Below are positions 46,880-54,606 of a stretch of DNA of 64,000 nt, piece by piece. Location of the stretch: contig NZ_CALEMI010000159.1 of assembly GCF_937910895.1 (NCBI RefSeq), positions 1 through 64,000 of the forward strand. The letters run 5' to 3'. The position numbers and the translations under genes are program-made. The notes below the pieces were generated by a model that was not told where the DNA came from, did not search any database, and saw nothing but the letters and a program-made list of their open reading frames with translations. Source of the stretch: an uncultured Dokdonia sp. Lineage in GTDB: Bacteria > Bacteroidota > Bacteroidia > Flavobacteriales > Flavobacteriaceae. How positions within the stretch are numbered: the first letter of the stretch is position 1; each line of letters opens with the position of its first letter.

Positions 46880-48262
46880 ATGAAAAAATTTAAAATCCTA
46901 CTGACGTTATTTTTGGCTACATATCTTTCCTATGGCCAAACCCCCGACATTGCTATTTTAGAAGTTGCTTCTGGTTTTGACAATCCTGTAGATATTCAAA
47001 ATGCAGGTGACGATCGTCTCTTTATTGTAGAACAATCAGGTGCGATCCAGATCATAAATAGTGATAATACCGTAAACAGTACGCCGTTTATTTCGATTCC
47101 TGTGAATGATAGCGGATTTGAACAAGGACTTCTAGGACTTGCGTTTCACCCAGAGTATGCAACTAATGGTTTCTTTTATGTGCATTACACACAAAATAAT
47201 GGGGACACGCAAATATCAAGATTTACTGTAACGAGCGATCCTGATATTGCAGATCCGAATTCTGAATTCCCCCTCTTGGAAGTAGATCAACCATTTTCAA
47301 ACCATAATGGTGGTGGTCTCGCTTTTGGAGAGGATGGTTTTTTATATATTGCTTTAGGCGATGGAGGAAGTGGTGGAGATCCTGGAAATAGAGCCCAAAA
47401 TCCTGGAATCCTTTTAGGTAAAATACTCCGTATAGATGTCGATAATCAAGATGCTGGCTTGGAGTATGCCATTCCAGATACCAATCCATTTGTAAGCAAT
47501 AGCAGTTTTAGACCCGAAATTTGGGACTTAGGACTGCGTAATCCTTTTCGTTTTTCTTTTGATGATGAAACGGGAGCAATGTGGATAGGCGATGTGGGAC
47601 AAAATCAAATAGAAGAAGTAGATCGTGGTATTGGAGGCGGTCATAATTATGGATGGCGTTGTTATGAAGGGAATAGTCCTTTTAATACATCAAATTGTCC
47701 TGATGACAGCGAACTTACATTTCCTGTAGCGCAATATTTTCATAGTGGTAATGGCCCCGCTAAATGTTCTATTGTGGGAGGTTATGTCTATAGAGGTGCT
47801 CAATTTCCTACAATGCAGGGCTTGTATTTCTTTGCAGATACGTGTAGTAATGAGATTGCTTATATAGATGCTTCTACGCCTGCAGAGATTACATATAGTG
47901 AACAATTTGGCGGAAATTCATTTGTCACTTTTGGAGAGGACATCAACAAAGAATTATATATTTCTGGTCTTGCTGGAACAGTATATAGAGTTGTTGATGC
48001 CGACTTATTAAGTGCTGACACCTTTGATCAAGAAAATTCAATAAGCATCTATCCTAACCCAGCAACAGACGTATTAAATATAGTCTTAACCCAGCTTACT
48101 AACACAGATACGCTACGAATTTTTGATATCACAGGAAAACTTGTAAAATCACAATCGATTGAAAGCCTTACAACAACCATACGTATCGGAGATTTGACAT
48201 CTGGTATCTATCTTGCACAACTAGAAACTTCTGGATATACCCAGAAACTAATTATAAAATAA
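46880..48262 (+). CDS. T9SS-exported PQQ-type sugar dehydrogenase
   Basis: A 460-residue secreted beta-propeller of the soluble glucose/sorbosone dehydrogenase family: signal peptide ILLTLFLATYLSYGQ, GLLGLAFHPEYATNGFFYVHYT, NHNGGGLAFGEDGFLYIALGDGG, GKILRIDVDN, LGLRNPFRFSFD, GHNYGWRCYEG. The last 75 residues form a type A type IX sorting domain (ISIYPNPATDVLNI, LRIFDITGKLV, GIYLAQLET, QKLIIK), so it crosses the outer membrane and is attached to the surface or released. Substrate unknown; acts with PQQ and calcium in characterised relatives. Confidence 0.93.
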   Translation: MKKFKILLTLFLATYLSYGQTPDIAILEVASGFDNPVDIQNAGDDRLFIVEQSGAIQIINSDNTVNSTPFISIPVNDSGFEQGLLGLAFHPEYATNGFFYVHYTQNNGDTQISRFTVTSDPDIADPNSEFPLLEVDQPFSNHNGGGLAFGEDGFLYIALGDGGSGGDPGNRAQNPGILLGKILRIDVDNQDAGLEYAIPDTNPFVSNSSFRPEIWDLGLRNPFRFSFDDETGAMWIGDVGQNQIEEVDRGIGGGHNYGWRCYEGNSPFNTSNCPDDSELTFPVAQYFHSGNGPAKCSIVGGYVYRGAQFPTMQGLYFFADTCSNEIAYIDASTPAEITYSEQFGGNSFVTFGEDINKELYISGLAGTVYRVVDADLLSADTFDQENSISIYPNPATDVLNIVLTQLTNTDTLRIFDITGKLVKSQSIESLTTTIRIGDLTSGIYLAQLETSGYTQKLIIK

Positions 48263-48270
48263 AAAATCCT

Positions 48271-48996
48271 ATGAGTGAGCCCCAAGCGCTAGGTAAATTA
48301 TATCTGATTCCAACAACTTTAGGAGAAACAAGTGCTCTTGAGGTGATTCCGCTATCTGTAAAGAAAGTCATAGAATTGGTCGATCATTATATTGTTGAAA
48401 ACGAAAAAACAGCAAGGCGATCTATCAAAGCGATTTCGCCAGGAAAGTCTCAACCTAAATTACAGATCAAGCTTCTCAATAAGTACACGGATGAGTTGGA
48501 ACTTCCCTCCTACTTAGATCCTTGTTTTGAAGGAGTTTCTGTTGGTTTACTTTCTGAAGCGGGAGTACCAGGCATTGCAGACCCAGGAGCTGATGTGGTG
48601 AAAATTGCACATCAAAAAGGGATTCAAGTGGTGCCGCTGGTGGGACCATCATCTATTTTGATGGCGATGATGAGTAGTGGTATGAATGGGCAAAATTTTG
48701 CGTTTAACGGCTATATACCCATCGAGCAAAAACAACGCAAAATGGAATTAAAGCGTCTCGAAAAACTGTCATTTGATACAGGTCAATCACAATTGTTTAT
48801 AGAAACACCGTATCGCAATGATAAAATGTTACAAGACATCGTAAGTTCGGTACATGCAGATACCCGTATCTGCGTGGCATGTGATATTACCCTGCCAACT
48901 GAATTTATACTTACAAAGCCAGCGAGTTACTGGAAAGAAAATATGCCGAATCTTCATAAACGCCCTGCTATTTTTATTATACATAAAGGACTTTAG
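48271..48996 (+). CDS. RsmI-like tetrapyrrole-methylase-family SAM methyltransferase
   Basis: A 241-residue SAM-dependent methyltransferase of the tetrapyrrole (corrin/porphyrin) methylase family, close to the second RsmI-like protein of Bacteroidota. Seen: GKLYLIPTTLGE, VGLLSEAGVPGIADPGADVVKIAHQKGIQVVPLVGPSSILMAMMSSGMNGQNFAFNGY (quoted in parts: LLSEAGVPGIADPGADVV, PLVGPSSILMAMMSSGM) and LFIETPYRND. The rRNA target of true RsmI is C1402 of 16S; this shorter-spaced paralogue's target is unknown. It is 8 bp after the sugar dehydrogenase. Confidence 0.88.
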   Translation: MSEPQALGKLYLIPTTLGETSALEVIPLSVKKVIELVDHYIVENEKTARRSIKAISPGKSQPKLQIKLLNKYTDELELPSYLDPCFEGVSVGLLSEAGVPGIADPGADVVKIAHQKGIQVVPLVGPSSILMAMMSSGMNGQNFAFNGYIPIEQKQRKMELKRLEKLSFDTGQSQLFIETPYRNDKMLQDIVSSVHADTRICVACDITLPTEFILTKPASYWKENMPNLHKRPAIFIIHKGL

Positions 48997-49063
48997 AAGC
49001 AATTCTAGCGCTATAGATTTAGATACATTTTCTATAAAAACACTCTCATTTACGGAGATCATT

Positions 49064-49303
49064 TCATCTCAAATTTGAAGGTCTTGGATAGGTACGTTGT
49101 ACTTTCTTAATCATGGGTTCTAGTCCGTTGAGTTTGATCTCATACATTTCTTGAAGTAAACGTCCTAGTTTTCCCTCTGGAAATCCTTTTTGCTTAAACC
49201 ACACAAAATAATACTCAGGCACATCTACAAGATAATACCCTTTGTATTTACCAAAAGGCATTTTATAATGTGCGAGTTCTATGAGATGATCTTGGGGTGT
49301 CAA
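49064..49303 (-). CDS. DUF3820-family small protein
   Basis: A 79-residue protein with the DUF3820 pattern: HYKMPFGKYKGYYLVDVPEYYFVWFKQKGFPEGKLGRLLQEMYEI (quoted in parts: MPFGKYKGYYLVDVPEYY, GFPEGKLG). The family resembles exonuclease-associated modules, but function is not established. Its start overlaps the preceding minus-strand gene by 4 bp. Confidence 0.88.
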   Translation of the reverse strand: MTPQDHLIELAHYKMPFGKYKGYYLVDVPEYYFVWFKQKGFPEGKLGRLLQEMYEIKLNGLEPMIKKVQRTYPRPSNLR

Positions 49304-50049
49304 ATTATAAGCCTTTTGTAGTTTAATTCTATTCCTTTACTATCAAATCTCGAAATAAGAAAAATTTTATCGTAACTAGATGATAGCTTTGGGTACTGTC
49401 CTAAATCAATAAGAGTATTTTTATCAACCCTACTGAATATATAATCGACTAAAATCAACCAATTCTTTTCAAAAGAGATTGAATCTAAATTATCTAGTAG
49501 TTTTTTTTCTTTTTCACGAATAGCAATTTGAAGAGCTTGATATCTTTTTTTTGTAATATCCCAACCTTCATCTTTATCACTACAACCCCCTAAATAAATA
49601 TTAGTATCTTGATCATCACGTGACTCGTATAAAGTGTAACTAAAATTAGACTCAATTGAAACACTTTCACCAAATATCTTATGCTCTATTGTGTTTTTAA
49701 TAGATTCCTCAAGGTTTTTGTAAAATATATTATCAGGTTTTAGGGGCCTCTTGTAAGCAACAGAGGCTCTTAAGCAATGATTTAATCCTGTGTCAAATTC
49801 ATTTAGAAATAAACGCATCCTTTTCAAAAAGCTTTCCTTAAAATCCTCTAAAGCAACAAATTTTCCGTCTACTTCTATTTGATAATTTAATCTTCTAACC
49901 TCAACTCCAATTTTTCCTATGGAAAAATCTGGGAAAGTATAACGACCTCTAGGCTCAAAATCAATATTATCATAGCCTAAGTAAAATAAAAACTTTTTTG
50001 CTTTTTTTTCATCTTTATTCATTCCAAAAAAATCAATCTCACTCCCCAT
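49300..50049 (-). CDS. Possible PD-(D/E)xK-type nuclease
   Basis: I start this at the ATG at 50049 (MGSEIDFFG); an ATG at 50022 (MNKDEKKAKKFL) is equally possible, and a longer frame to 50070 lies wholly inside the upstream gene. The roughly 249-residue product has FEPRGRYTFPDFSIGKIGVEVRRLN near residues 30-55, fitting a PD...ExR/K nuclease core (P-D, then E-V-R; quoted in parts RYTFPDFSIG and VEVRRLN). The rest is charged and helical. No named family is recognised. It is much more AT-rich than both neighbours and overlaps both (11 bp and 4 bp), suggesting a transferred gene inserted cleanly between them. Confidence 0.55.
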   Translation of the reverse strand: MGSEIDFFGMNKDEKKAKKFLFYLGYDNIDFEPRGRYTFPDFSIGKIGVEVRRLNYQIEVDGKFVALEDFKESFLKRMRLFLNEFDTGLNHCLRASVAYKRPLKPDNIFYKNLEESIKNTIEHKIFGESVSIESNFSYTLYESRDDQDTNIYLGGCSDKDEGWDITKKRYQALQIAIREKEKKLLDNLDSISFEKNWLILVDYIFSRVDKNTLIDLGQYPKLSSSYDKIFLISRFDSKGIELNYKRLII

Positions 50050-51667
50050 ACACCTTCTCTCCACCAACATAAGTCGCTTTGACTTCTAGGTTGGGGATTT
50101 TGTCTTCGTCTACGGTCATAATATCTTGATCCATGATAATAAAGTCAGCGAGTTTTCCTGTTTCAATGCTTCCTTTTTCCCCTTCTTCAAAATTTGAATA
50201 GGCCGCCCATATCGTCATTCCTTTTAAGGTTTCTTCTCGGGTAAGGGCATTTTCCATTTGATACCCGCCTTCTGGGTATTGTTTTAAATCTTTACGAGCT
50301 ACCGCTGCATAAAACGTATAAAATGGGCTGACTTGCTCTACAGGAAAATCAGTTCCTAAAACGACAATCCCTGATTTATTTAATAAATCTTTAAAGGCAT
50401 ACGCCCCTTTAATACGTGCTGCTCCTACTCTATCTTCTGCCCAATACATATCACTGGTGGCGTGTGTCGGTTGTACGGATGGAATAATCTTTTGATTAAA
50501 AAAATCAAAATCTCCTTGAGAAACTACTTGTGCGTGTTCTACCTTCCATCGTGGGTCTTCTATAGTTTGCAAGGCTTCTTTGTAGGCTCTTAATACCACT
50601 ACATTAGCACTATCCCCTATCGCATGGGTATTCATTTGAAAACCAGCTCCTGCAATTCGCTTTGAGAGGTTTTGAATTTCTGACACTGGTGTAATCATTG
50701 CTCCAAAATGTCCGTCTTTATCAGTATACGGTTCTTTTAAAGCAGCACCTCTAGAACCCAAAGCGCCATCTCCATATACTTTTACAGAACGTACATTGAG
50801 ATAGTCTGTTTTTACTTTTCCTGAGGTTAAATAATGATCTAGGTTTTCTGGTTTGTTACTAATCATAGCATAGACACGCATCTTTAAATCGCCAGCCGTT
50901 TGTAGACTGTCGATCAACTCGATAATAGATTTATCGAGTCCTGCATCATTTACCGTAGTTAATCCGTAGGAGAAACATACTTCTTGCGCCCCTTTTAGGG
51001 ATGCTATATTTTGTGATCTACTTGCTTTTGGCATGACAGCGTCTACTAGTTCTTGCGGTCGGTCTACCAATACACCTGTAATCTTTCCATCTTCTTTGAC
51101 AATTTCTCCTCCGGCTACAGTGGTTGCTTCGGTAATTCTTGCAAGGTATAAGGCTTTTTGATTGACTAGATAGGCATGACCATCTACACGCTCTAATGCC
51201 ACCGGTAGATTTGGAAATAAGGCATCTAGTTTTTCTTTGGTAGGGAATTCCTTAACGTCCCAGTCGTTTTGATCCCATCCTCTTCCTCTTAAGAAGGTAG
51301 TGGCTGGGTTTGCTTTCGCGAAAGCGGACACCCGCTCCAACACTTCATCATAACTTGTTGTACCGACAAGATCTACGACTTGCAGATTTTGACCTAATCC
51401 GTAAAAATGACAGTGTCCATCAATGAGTCCTGGCAAGACCGTTTTTCCAAAAGCATCCACAACTTCTGGGGCGGTATAGGCTTCTGTAATTTCTTGTGTG
51501 GTGCCTACAGCGACAAATTTTCCGTCTTTGATGGCAAAGGATTCCGCTTTCGCGAAAGCGTCATTCACCGTATATACCGTTGCATTGACAACAATAAGGT
51601 CTACTTCTTGTTTTGTAGTACAAGAGATTGTAAACGTAAGTAGGAGTAAAAAAGTAAAGATTCGCAT
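50039..51667 (-). CDS. YtcJ-like amidohydrolase lipoprotein
   Basis: A 542-residue metal-dependent hydrolase of the amidohydrolase_3/YtcJ type, lipoprotein-anchored (LLLLTFTISC, Cys16). Metal motif LPGLIDGHCHFYGLG; later FLRGRGWDQNDW, MNTHAIGDSAN, KVEHAQVVS and VLGTDFPVEQVSPFY, and the closing FIIMDQDIM. The substrate is an amide, urea or similar C-N bond, not predictable. Two copies of the iterated palindrome encode NDAFAKAES near the N-terminus and SAFAKANP at about residue 120. Complete active site. Confidence 0.92.
   Translation of the reverse strand: MRIFTFLLLLTFTISCTTKQEVDLIVVNATVYTVNDAFAKAESFAIKDGKFVAVGTTQEITEAYTAPEVVDAFGKTVLPGLIDGHCHFYGLGQNLQVVDLVGTTSYDEVLERVSAFAKANPATTFLRGRGWDQNDWDVKEFPTKEKLDALFPNLPVALERVDGHAYLVNQKALYLARITEATTVAGGEIVKEDGKITGVLVDRPQELVDAVMPKASRSQNIASLKGAQEVCFSYGLTTVNDAGLDKSIIELIDSLQTAGDLKMRVYAMISNKPENLDHYLTSGKVKTDYLNVRSVKVYGDGALGSRGAALKEPYTDKDGHFGAMITPVSEIQNLSKRIAGAGFQMNTHAIGDSANVVVLRAYKEALQTIEDPRWKVEHAQVVSQGDFDFFNQKIIPSVQPTHATSDMYWAEDRVGAARIKGAYAFKDLLNKSGIVVLGTDFPVEQVSPFYTFYAAVARKDLKQYPEGGYQMENALTREETLKGMTIWAAYSNFEEGEKGSIETGKLADFIIMDQDIMTVDEDKIPNLEVKATYVGGEKVYGE
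51312..51326. repeat. Iterated palindrome inside the amidohydrolase gene (first of two by position)
   Basis: GCTTTCGCGAAAGCG, read as S-A-F-A-K-A-N. Confidence 0.9.
51545..51560. repeat. Iterated palindrome inside the amidohydrolase gene (second by position)
   Basis: CGCTTTCGCGAAAGCG, read as D-A-F-A-K-A-E near the mature N-terminus. Confidence 0.9.
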
Positions 51668-51727
51668 AAGAAAGATTTTGCACTAAAATACAAAACCTAG
51701 CTGGTATACAATAGGATCAAAACAATT

Positions 51728-52201
51728 TTAAAAAAGTAATCTGTAGGTTCCGAAGTTTGTGTTTTCAATGGTTACACTGTCGCTATTTACGGCTACGTTT
51801 GAATATACATTCCCAAGACAACAAGGATCAGAAATAGCTTCGACAGAAAAGCTGAAAGCGACTTCAAATACATTTGGAATCGAGATTTGATAGCTTTCTA
51901 AAGTACTACTTTCCATAAATGTAGGAAGTACAACTACGGTTCTATCGCCTGACCCGAGGGTTTCTGCATTGAAATTAATGGCTTGATTGGTTTGGGTATT
52001 AATGATTTGTAAACTATCGATAACAAATGTGTCATTAGAAAATAAATCTTCTCCTGAATCGGCAGCAACAAATTCTAATCTTAAACTAACTGAGATGCAA
52101 TCTACCAAAGCACAGGCATTATTAGTTTCTTGTGTTTCATCTTGGGAACAAGAAAAGCAACTAATGGCTAGGAATAAAAAGGCGATACGTCGCTGTAACA
52201 T
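51728..52201 (-). CDS. Small lipoprotein, paralogue of the next gene
   Basis: A 157-residue lipoprotein (AFLFLAISCFSC, lipidation at Cys15 or Cys18). The body is beta-rich with LEFVAADSGEDLF, YQISIPNVFEVAFSFSVEAISDPCC and a short C-terminal strand. It aligns by eye along its length with the gene at 52220-52669, including the paired CC, and both end in a strand following VTI.N. Likely an extracellular immunoglobulin-like or lipocalin-like fold; no family recognised. 18 bp separate the two genes, so they share a transcript. Confidence 0.65.
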   Translation of the reverse strand: MLQRRIAFLFLAISCFSCSQDETQETNNACALVDCISVSLRLEFVAADSGEDLFSNDTFVIDSLQIINTQTNQAINFNAETLGSGDRTVVVLPTFMESSTLESYQISIPNVFEVAFSFSVEAISDPCCLGNVYSNVAVNSDSVTIENTNFGTYRLLF

Positions 52202-52219
52202 GGATTTATATTTTGGGGG

Positions 52220-52669
52220 TTATATAAAGATACGTAAAATCAATGTTGTATTATCTTGTACCTGCGTAAAAGTGGCATTGGTCACCGTTACGTTTTCATA
52301 ATTATAATCTTGACAGCAACCACCGTCAGATACGGCTTCAATGTCAAATGCAATCTGAACATCAAACACATTTTCTAACGAAATTTGAAATTGCTCTGTA
52401 AACCTAAAAGTACTTAACTGACCTGAAGTAAATCCGTAATCTTGTTCAAATGTTAATGGAGTATTGTCATCTCCGATGGTTATCACAAAACCATCTGGTG
52501 CCCCATTATCAAAAGCGCCTTCTAAGATATTTTCACCAGTGTCAGCATCTATAAATTCAAATAAGAATTCTGGCCCTACGCATAATACAGTGCCACAATC
52601 AAGAGTATCATCTGAGTTACATTGAATAAGTGATAGGCTTACGAATAGTATAAAAATTAGTTTTTTCAT
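52220..52669 (-). CDS. Small lipoprotein, paralogue of the preceding gene
   Basis: I start this at ATG 52669 (MKKLIFILFVSLSLIQC, lipidated Cys17), because the extra ten codons of the longer frame would put a polar leader before the signal. The roughly 149-residue product contains FLFEFIDADTGENILEG, FQISLENVFDVQIAFDIEAVSDGGCCQDYNY and VTVTNATFTQ. The ADTGE and CC segments match the paralogue downstream. It precedes that gene by 18 bp. Function unknown. Confidence 0.65.
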   Translation of the reverse strand: MKKLIFILFVSLSLIQCNSDDTLDCGTVLCVGPEFLFEFIDADTGENILEGAFDNGAPDGFVITIGDDNTPLTFEQDYGFTSGQLSTFRFTEQFQISLENVFDVQIAFDIEAVSDGGCCQDYNYENVTVTNATFTQVQDNTTLILRIFI

Positions 52670-52720
52670 GGGTTTCAAATTTGTTTTCTTGTGATACACT
52701 CTAAAGAGTCATAAATCTAG

Positions 52721-52762
52721 AAAAGGTTGCGTCCCTTTTTCACAAAGTGATGCAACCTTTTT
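52721..52762 (-). terminator. Probable terminator of the barrel/TPR operon
   Basis: AAAAGGTTGC and GCAACCTTTTT form a 10-bp stem around a 21-nt loop containing CACAAAGTGA. It lies 33 bp beyond the stop of the barrel gene on the minus strand. Confidence 0.6.
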
Positions 52763-52794
52763 AAAATCTATGTAAAACAAGTGTTTCTTTCTAT

Positions 52795-54573
52795 CTAAAA
52801 GTCAAACCTATACGTTGCCCCTATCATTCCTTGAAGTCCTTGTACTTCATAGTTTACCCATTTTTGATAGTCACTATTTAAGATATTATTGACTCTTCCA
52901 AAGGCTGAGAGTCTATCATTAAAACGGTATCCTACGTGTGCATTTGCATCTAGATAGCTATCCAATGTCACAACTTGTGGTTGTGCTAAAATATCAGTTG
53001 GGTCATTTGCAAACAGAAGATCTTGGCGTTCTCCCACAAAAAATAAGTTGATCCCTGCAAACCATTGTTGTGTGATTTGATAGTCTGCAAATACCGAAGC
53101 TCTCAACTCTGGCAAGTTCCATGCTTCTTCTTGGTTATCGGTTGTGTAAGAATTAAACTGTCCGTTGATTTTCATTTTGAAGTTGCTGTTGACATCAAAA
53201 TTCAGTTCTCCAAAAACACCTAAGGTTTCTACATCGTCATATACAATACTAAAAGAGTTTCCGTTTAGAAATGCCACTGATGACGCTACCTGCGCTGGAT
53301 TAAAGATGAACAATGCTTTATTACTTTCAGCGACGTAATTGGCTCTCAAATTATAACTGATGCTATTAGAAAGTTTACCTTTCATCCCTAGATATCCATC
53401 ATATTGTTGGTCTGTAGGGGTAATGGCTAGAGAGGGTGCTACAAAAGGATTTTCTTGTACAAAATCGTAATAACTGTTTTGTTGTAGGTTTCCTTCTAAT
53501 CCTGCATAGGCGATAAAGTAATCACTCACAACACGATATGATGCTGTTATTCTTGGATATACAAAAAAATCGGTGTTGCTATTTTCACTATCCATGCTTA
53601 CAAATCCAGCAACCCCTAAATTAACGGTAAGATCATCTCTTAGAATCACCAAACTTGGATTCACACCTACGTTAAGAATACTATGTTTTGTCTCTTCAAT
53701 ATTAGGAGAAAAATCATTGGCAAAACTGCCGTTTACATAATCGACAATAAATCCAGTGGTAATATTTTCTCCTGCAATAGGAAGTTCTATCGTTGGTTTT
53801 ATAATAGCACGTAGCTCATTACTGCTTTCTGAGTCTGTAAGATACCGAACCGTTGCTTTTCCTTCTTTAAAGATGGCATCTTTAAAAGCTACACTTCCAT
53901 TGATAGCTCCTGTGAGATAGGAATGGGTTACATCAAAGTCATCTGTAAGGATAGGTCCAGCTACTCCTCCCATATCTGTAATGGTAGGTGAAATCCCATA
54001 CCAATTAAATACTTGGTGTTGCACGTCTAAATCTGTACGCCAAGAAAAATCACGTTCTCTGGCGCCATAATTCAAGTTAAGTCTTGTATCATAAAAAAAG
54101 TCATCTACTCTCACATTATCAATACCTCCTTGTGATGAATTATGATTTAAGAACACCCCAAAATCTTCGGTACGACTGATTTGGAAGTTGCTATAAAACT
54201 CTGCGAGGACTGAGGTAAAACTACCAAAGCCAATCGTTGCATAATTATCATACAATTTTAATTTAGGTGCTTTCTTTACCGCGGCTGCTTTTCCTTTGGC
54301 TGGCGTGAACGTACTAGCTACTGGTGCCGAAAAAATACTGTATGTTACTTTCTTTTTGGTGGTATTGACTGAGTCATTAAGCTTTGGAGTAGCCTTTACC
54401 TTAAACGCATCACTAATGGTAGGCGTATAGGGTTTTACTACATTAACTACCTCTGTCCCCAAGTCTTGTTTGTCTTTCTTCTCTTCTTTTTCTTGAGCAT
54501 TCACTTGAGATACGCCAAGCCCTAAAGCCAATAAAAAAATAGTTTTATATGTTTTGATGTGATGAACTATCAT
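52795..54573 (-). CDS. TonB-receptor-like outer-membrane barrel protein lacking an evident plug
   Basis: A 592-residue outer-membrane protein. A signal peptide (FLLALGLGVSQVNAQ) is followed by a charged periplasmic extension (EEKKDKQDLGTEVVNVVKPYTPTISDAFKV, seen in part) and then directly by barrel strands starting near residue 105 (YDNYATIGFGSFTSVLAEFYSNF). The C-terminal strand ends MIGATYRFDF. The late segment HVGYRFNDRLSAFGRVNNILNSDYQKW is typical of TonB-dependent receptors, but I see no plug domain. It lies 33 bp downstream of the 1006-residue TPR gene, and this pairing is familiar in Bacteroidota genomes, so they probably form one envelope complex of unknown purpose. Confidence 0.75.
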   Translation of the reverse strand: MIVHHIKTYKTIFLLALGLGVSQVNAQEKEEKKDKQDLGTEVVNVVKPYTPTISDAFKVKATPKLNDSVNTTKKKVTYSIFSAPVASTFTPAKGKAAAVKKAPKLKLYDNYATIGFGSFTSVLAEFYSNFQISRTEDFGVFLNHNSSQGGIDNVRVDDFFYDTRLNLNYGARERDFSWRTDLDVQHQVFNWYGISPTITDMGGVAGPILTDDFDVTHSYLTGAINGSVAFKDAIFKEGKATVRYLTDSESSNELRAIIKPTIELPIAGENITTGFIVDYVNGSFANDFSPNIEETKHSILNVGVNPSLVILRDDLTVNLGVAGFVSMDSENSNTDFFVYPRITASYRVVSDYFIAYAGLEGNLQQNSYYDFVQENPFVAPSLAITPTDQQYDGYLGMKGKLSNSISYNLRANYVAESNKALFIFNPAQVASSVAFLNGNSFSIVYDDVETLGVFGELNFDVNSNFKMKINGQFNSYTTDNQEEAWNLPELRASVFADYQITQQWFAGINLFFVGERQDLLFANDPTDILAQPQVVTLDSYLDANAHVGYRFNDRLSAFGRVNNILNSDYQKWVNYEVQGLQGMIGATYRFDF

Positions 54574-54606
54574 ATATAAATAAATTACGTCTGTGATTGA
54601 TGAAAA

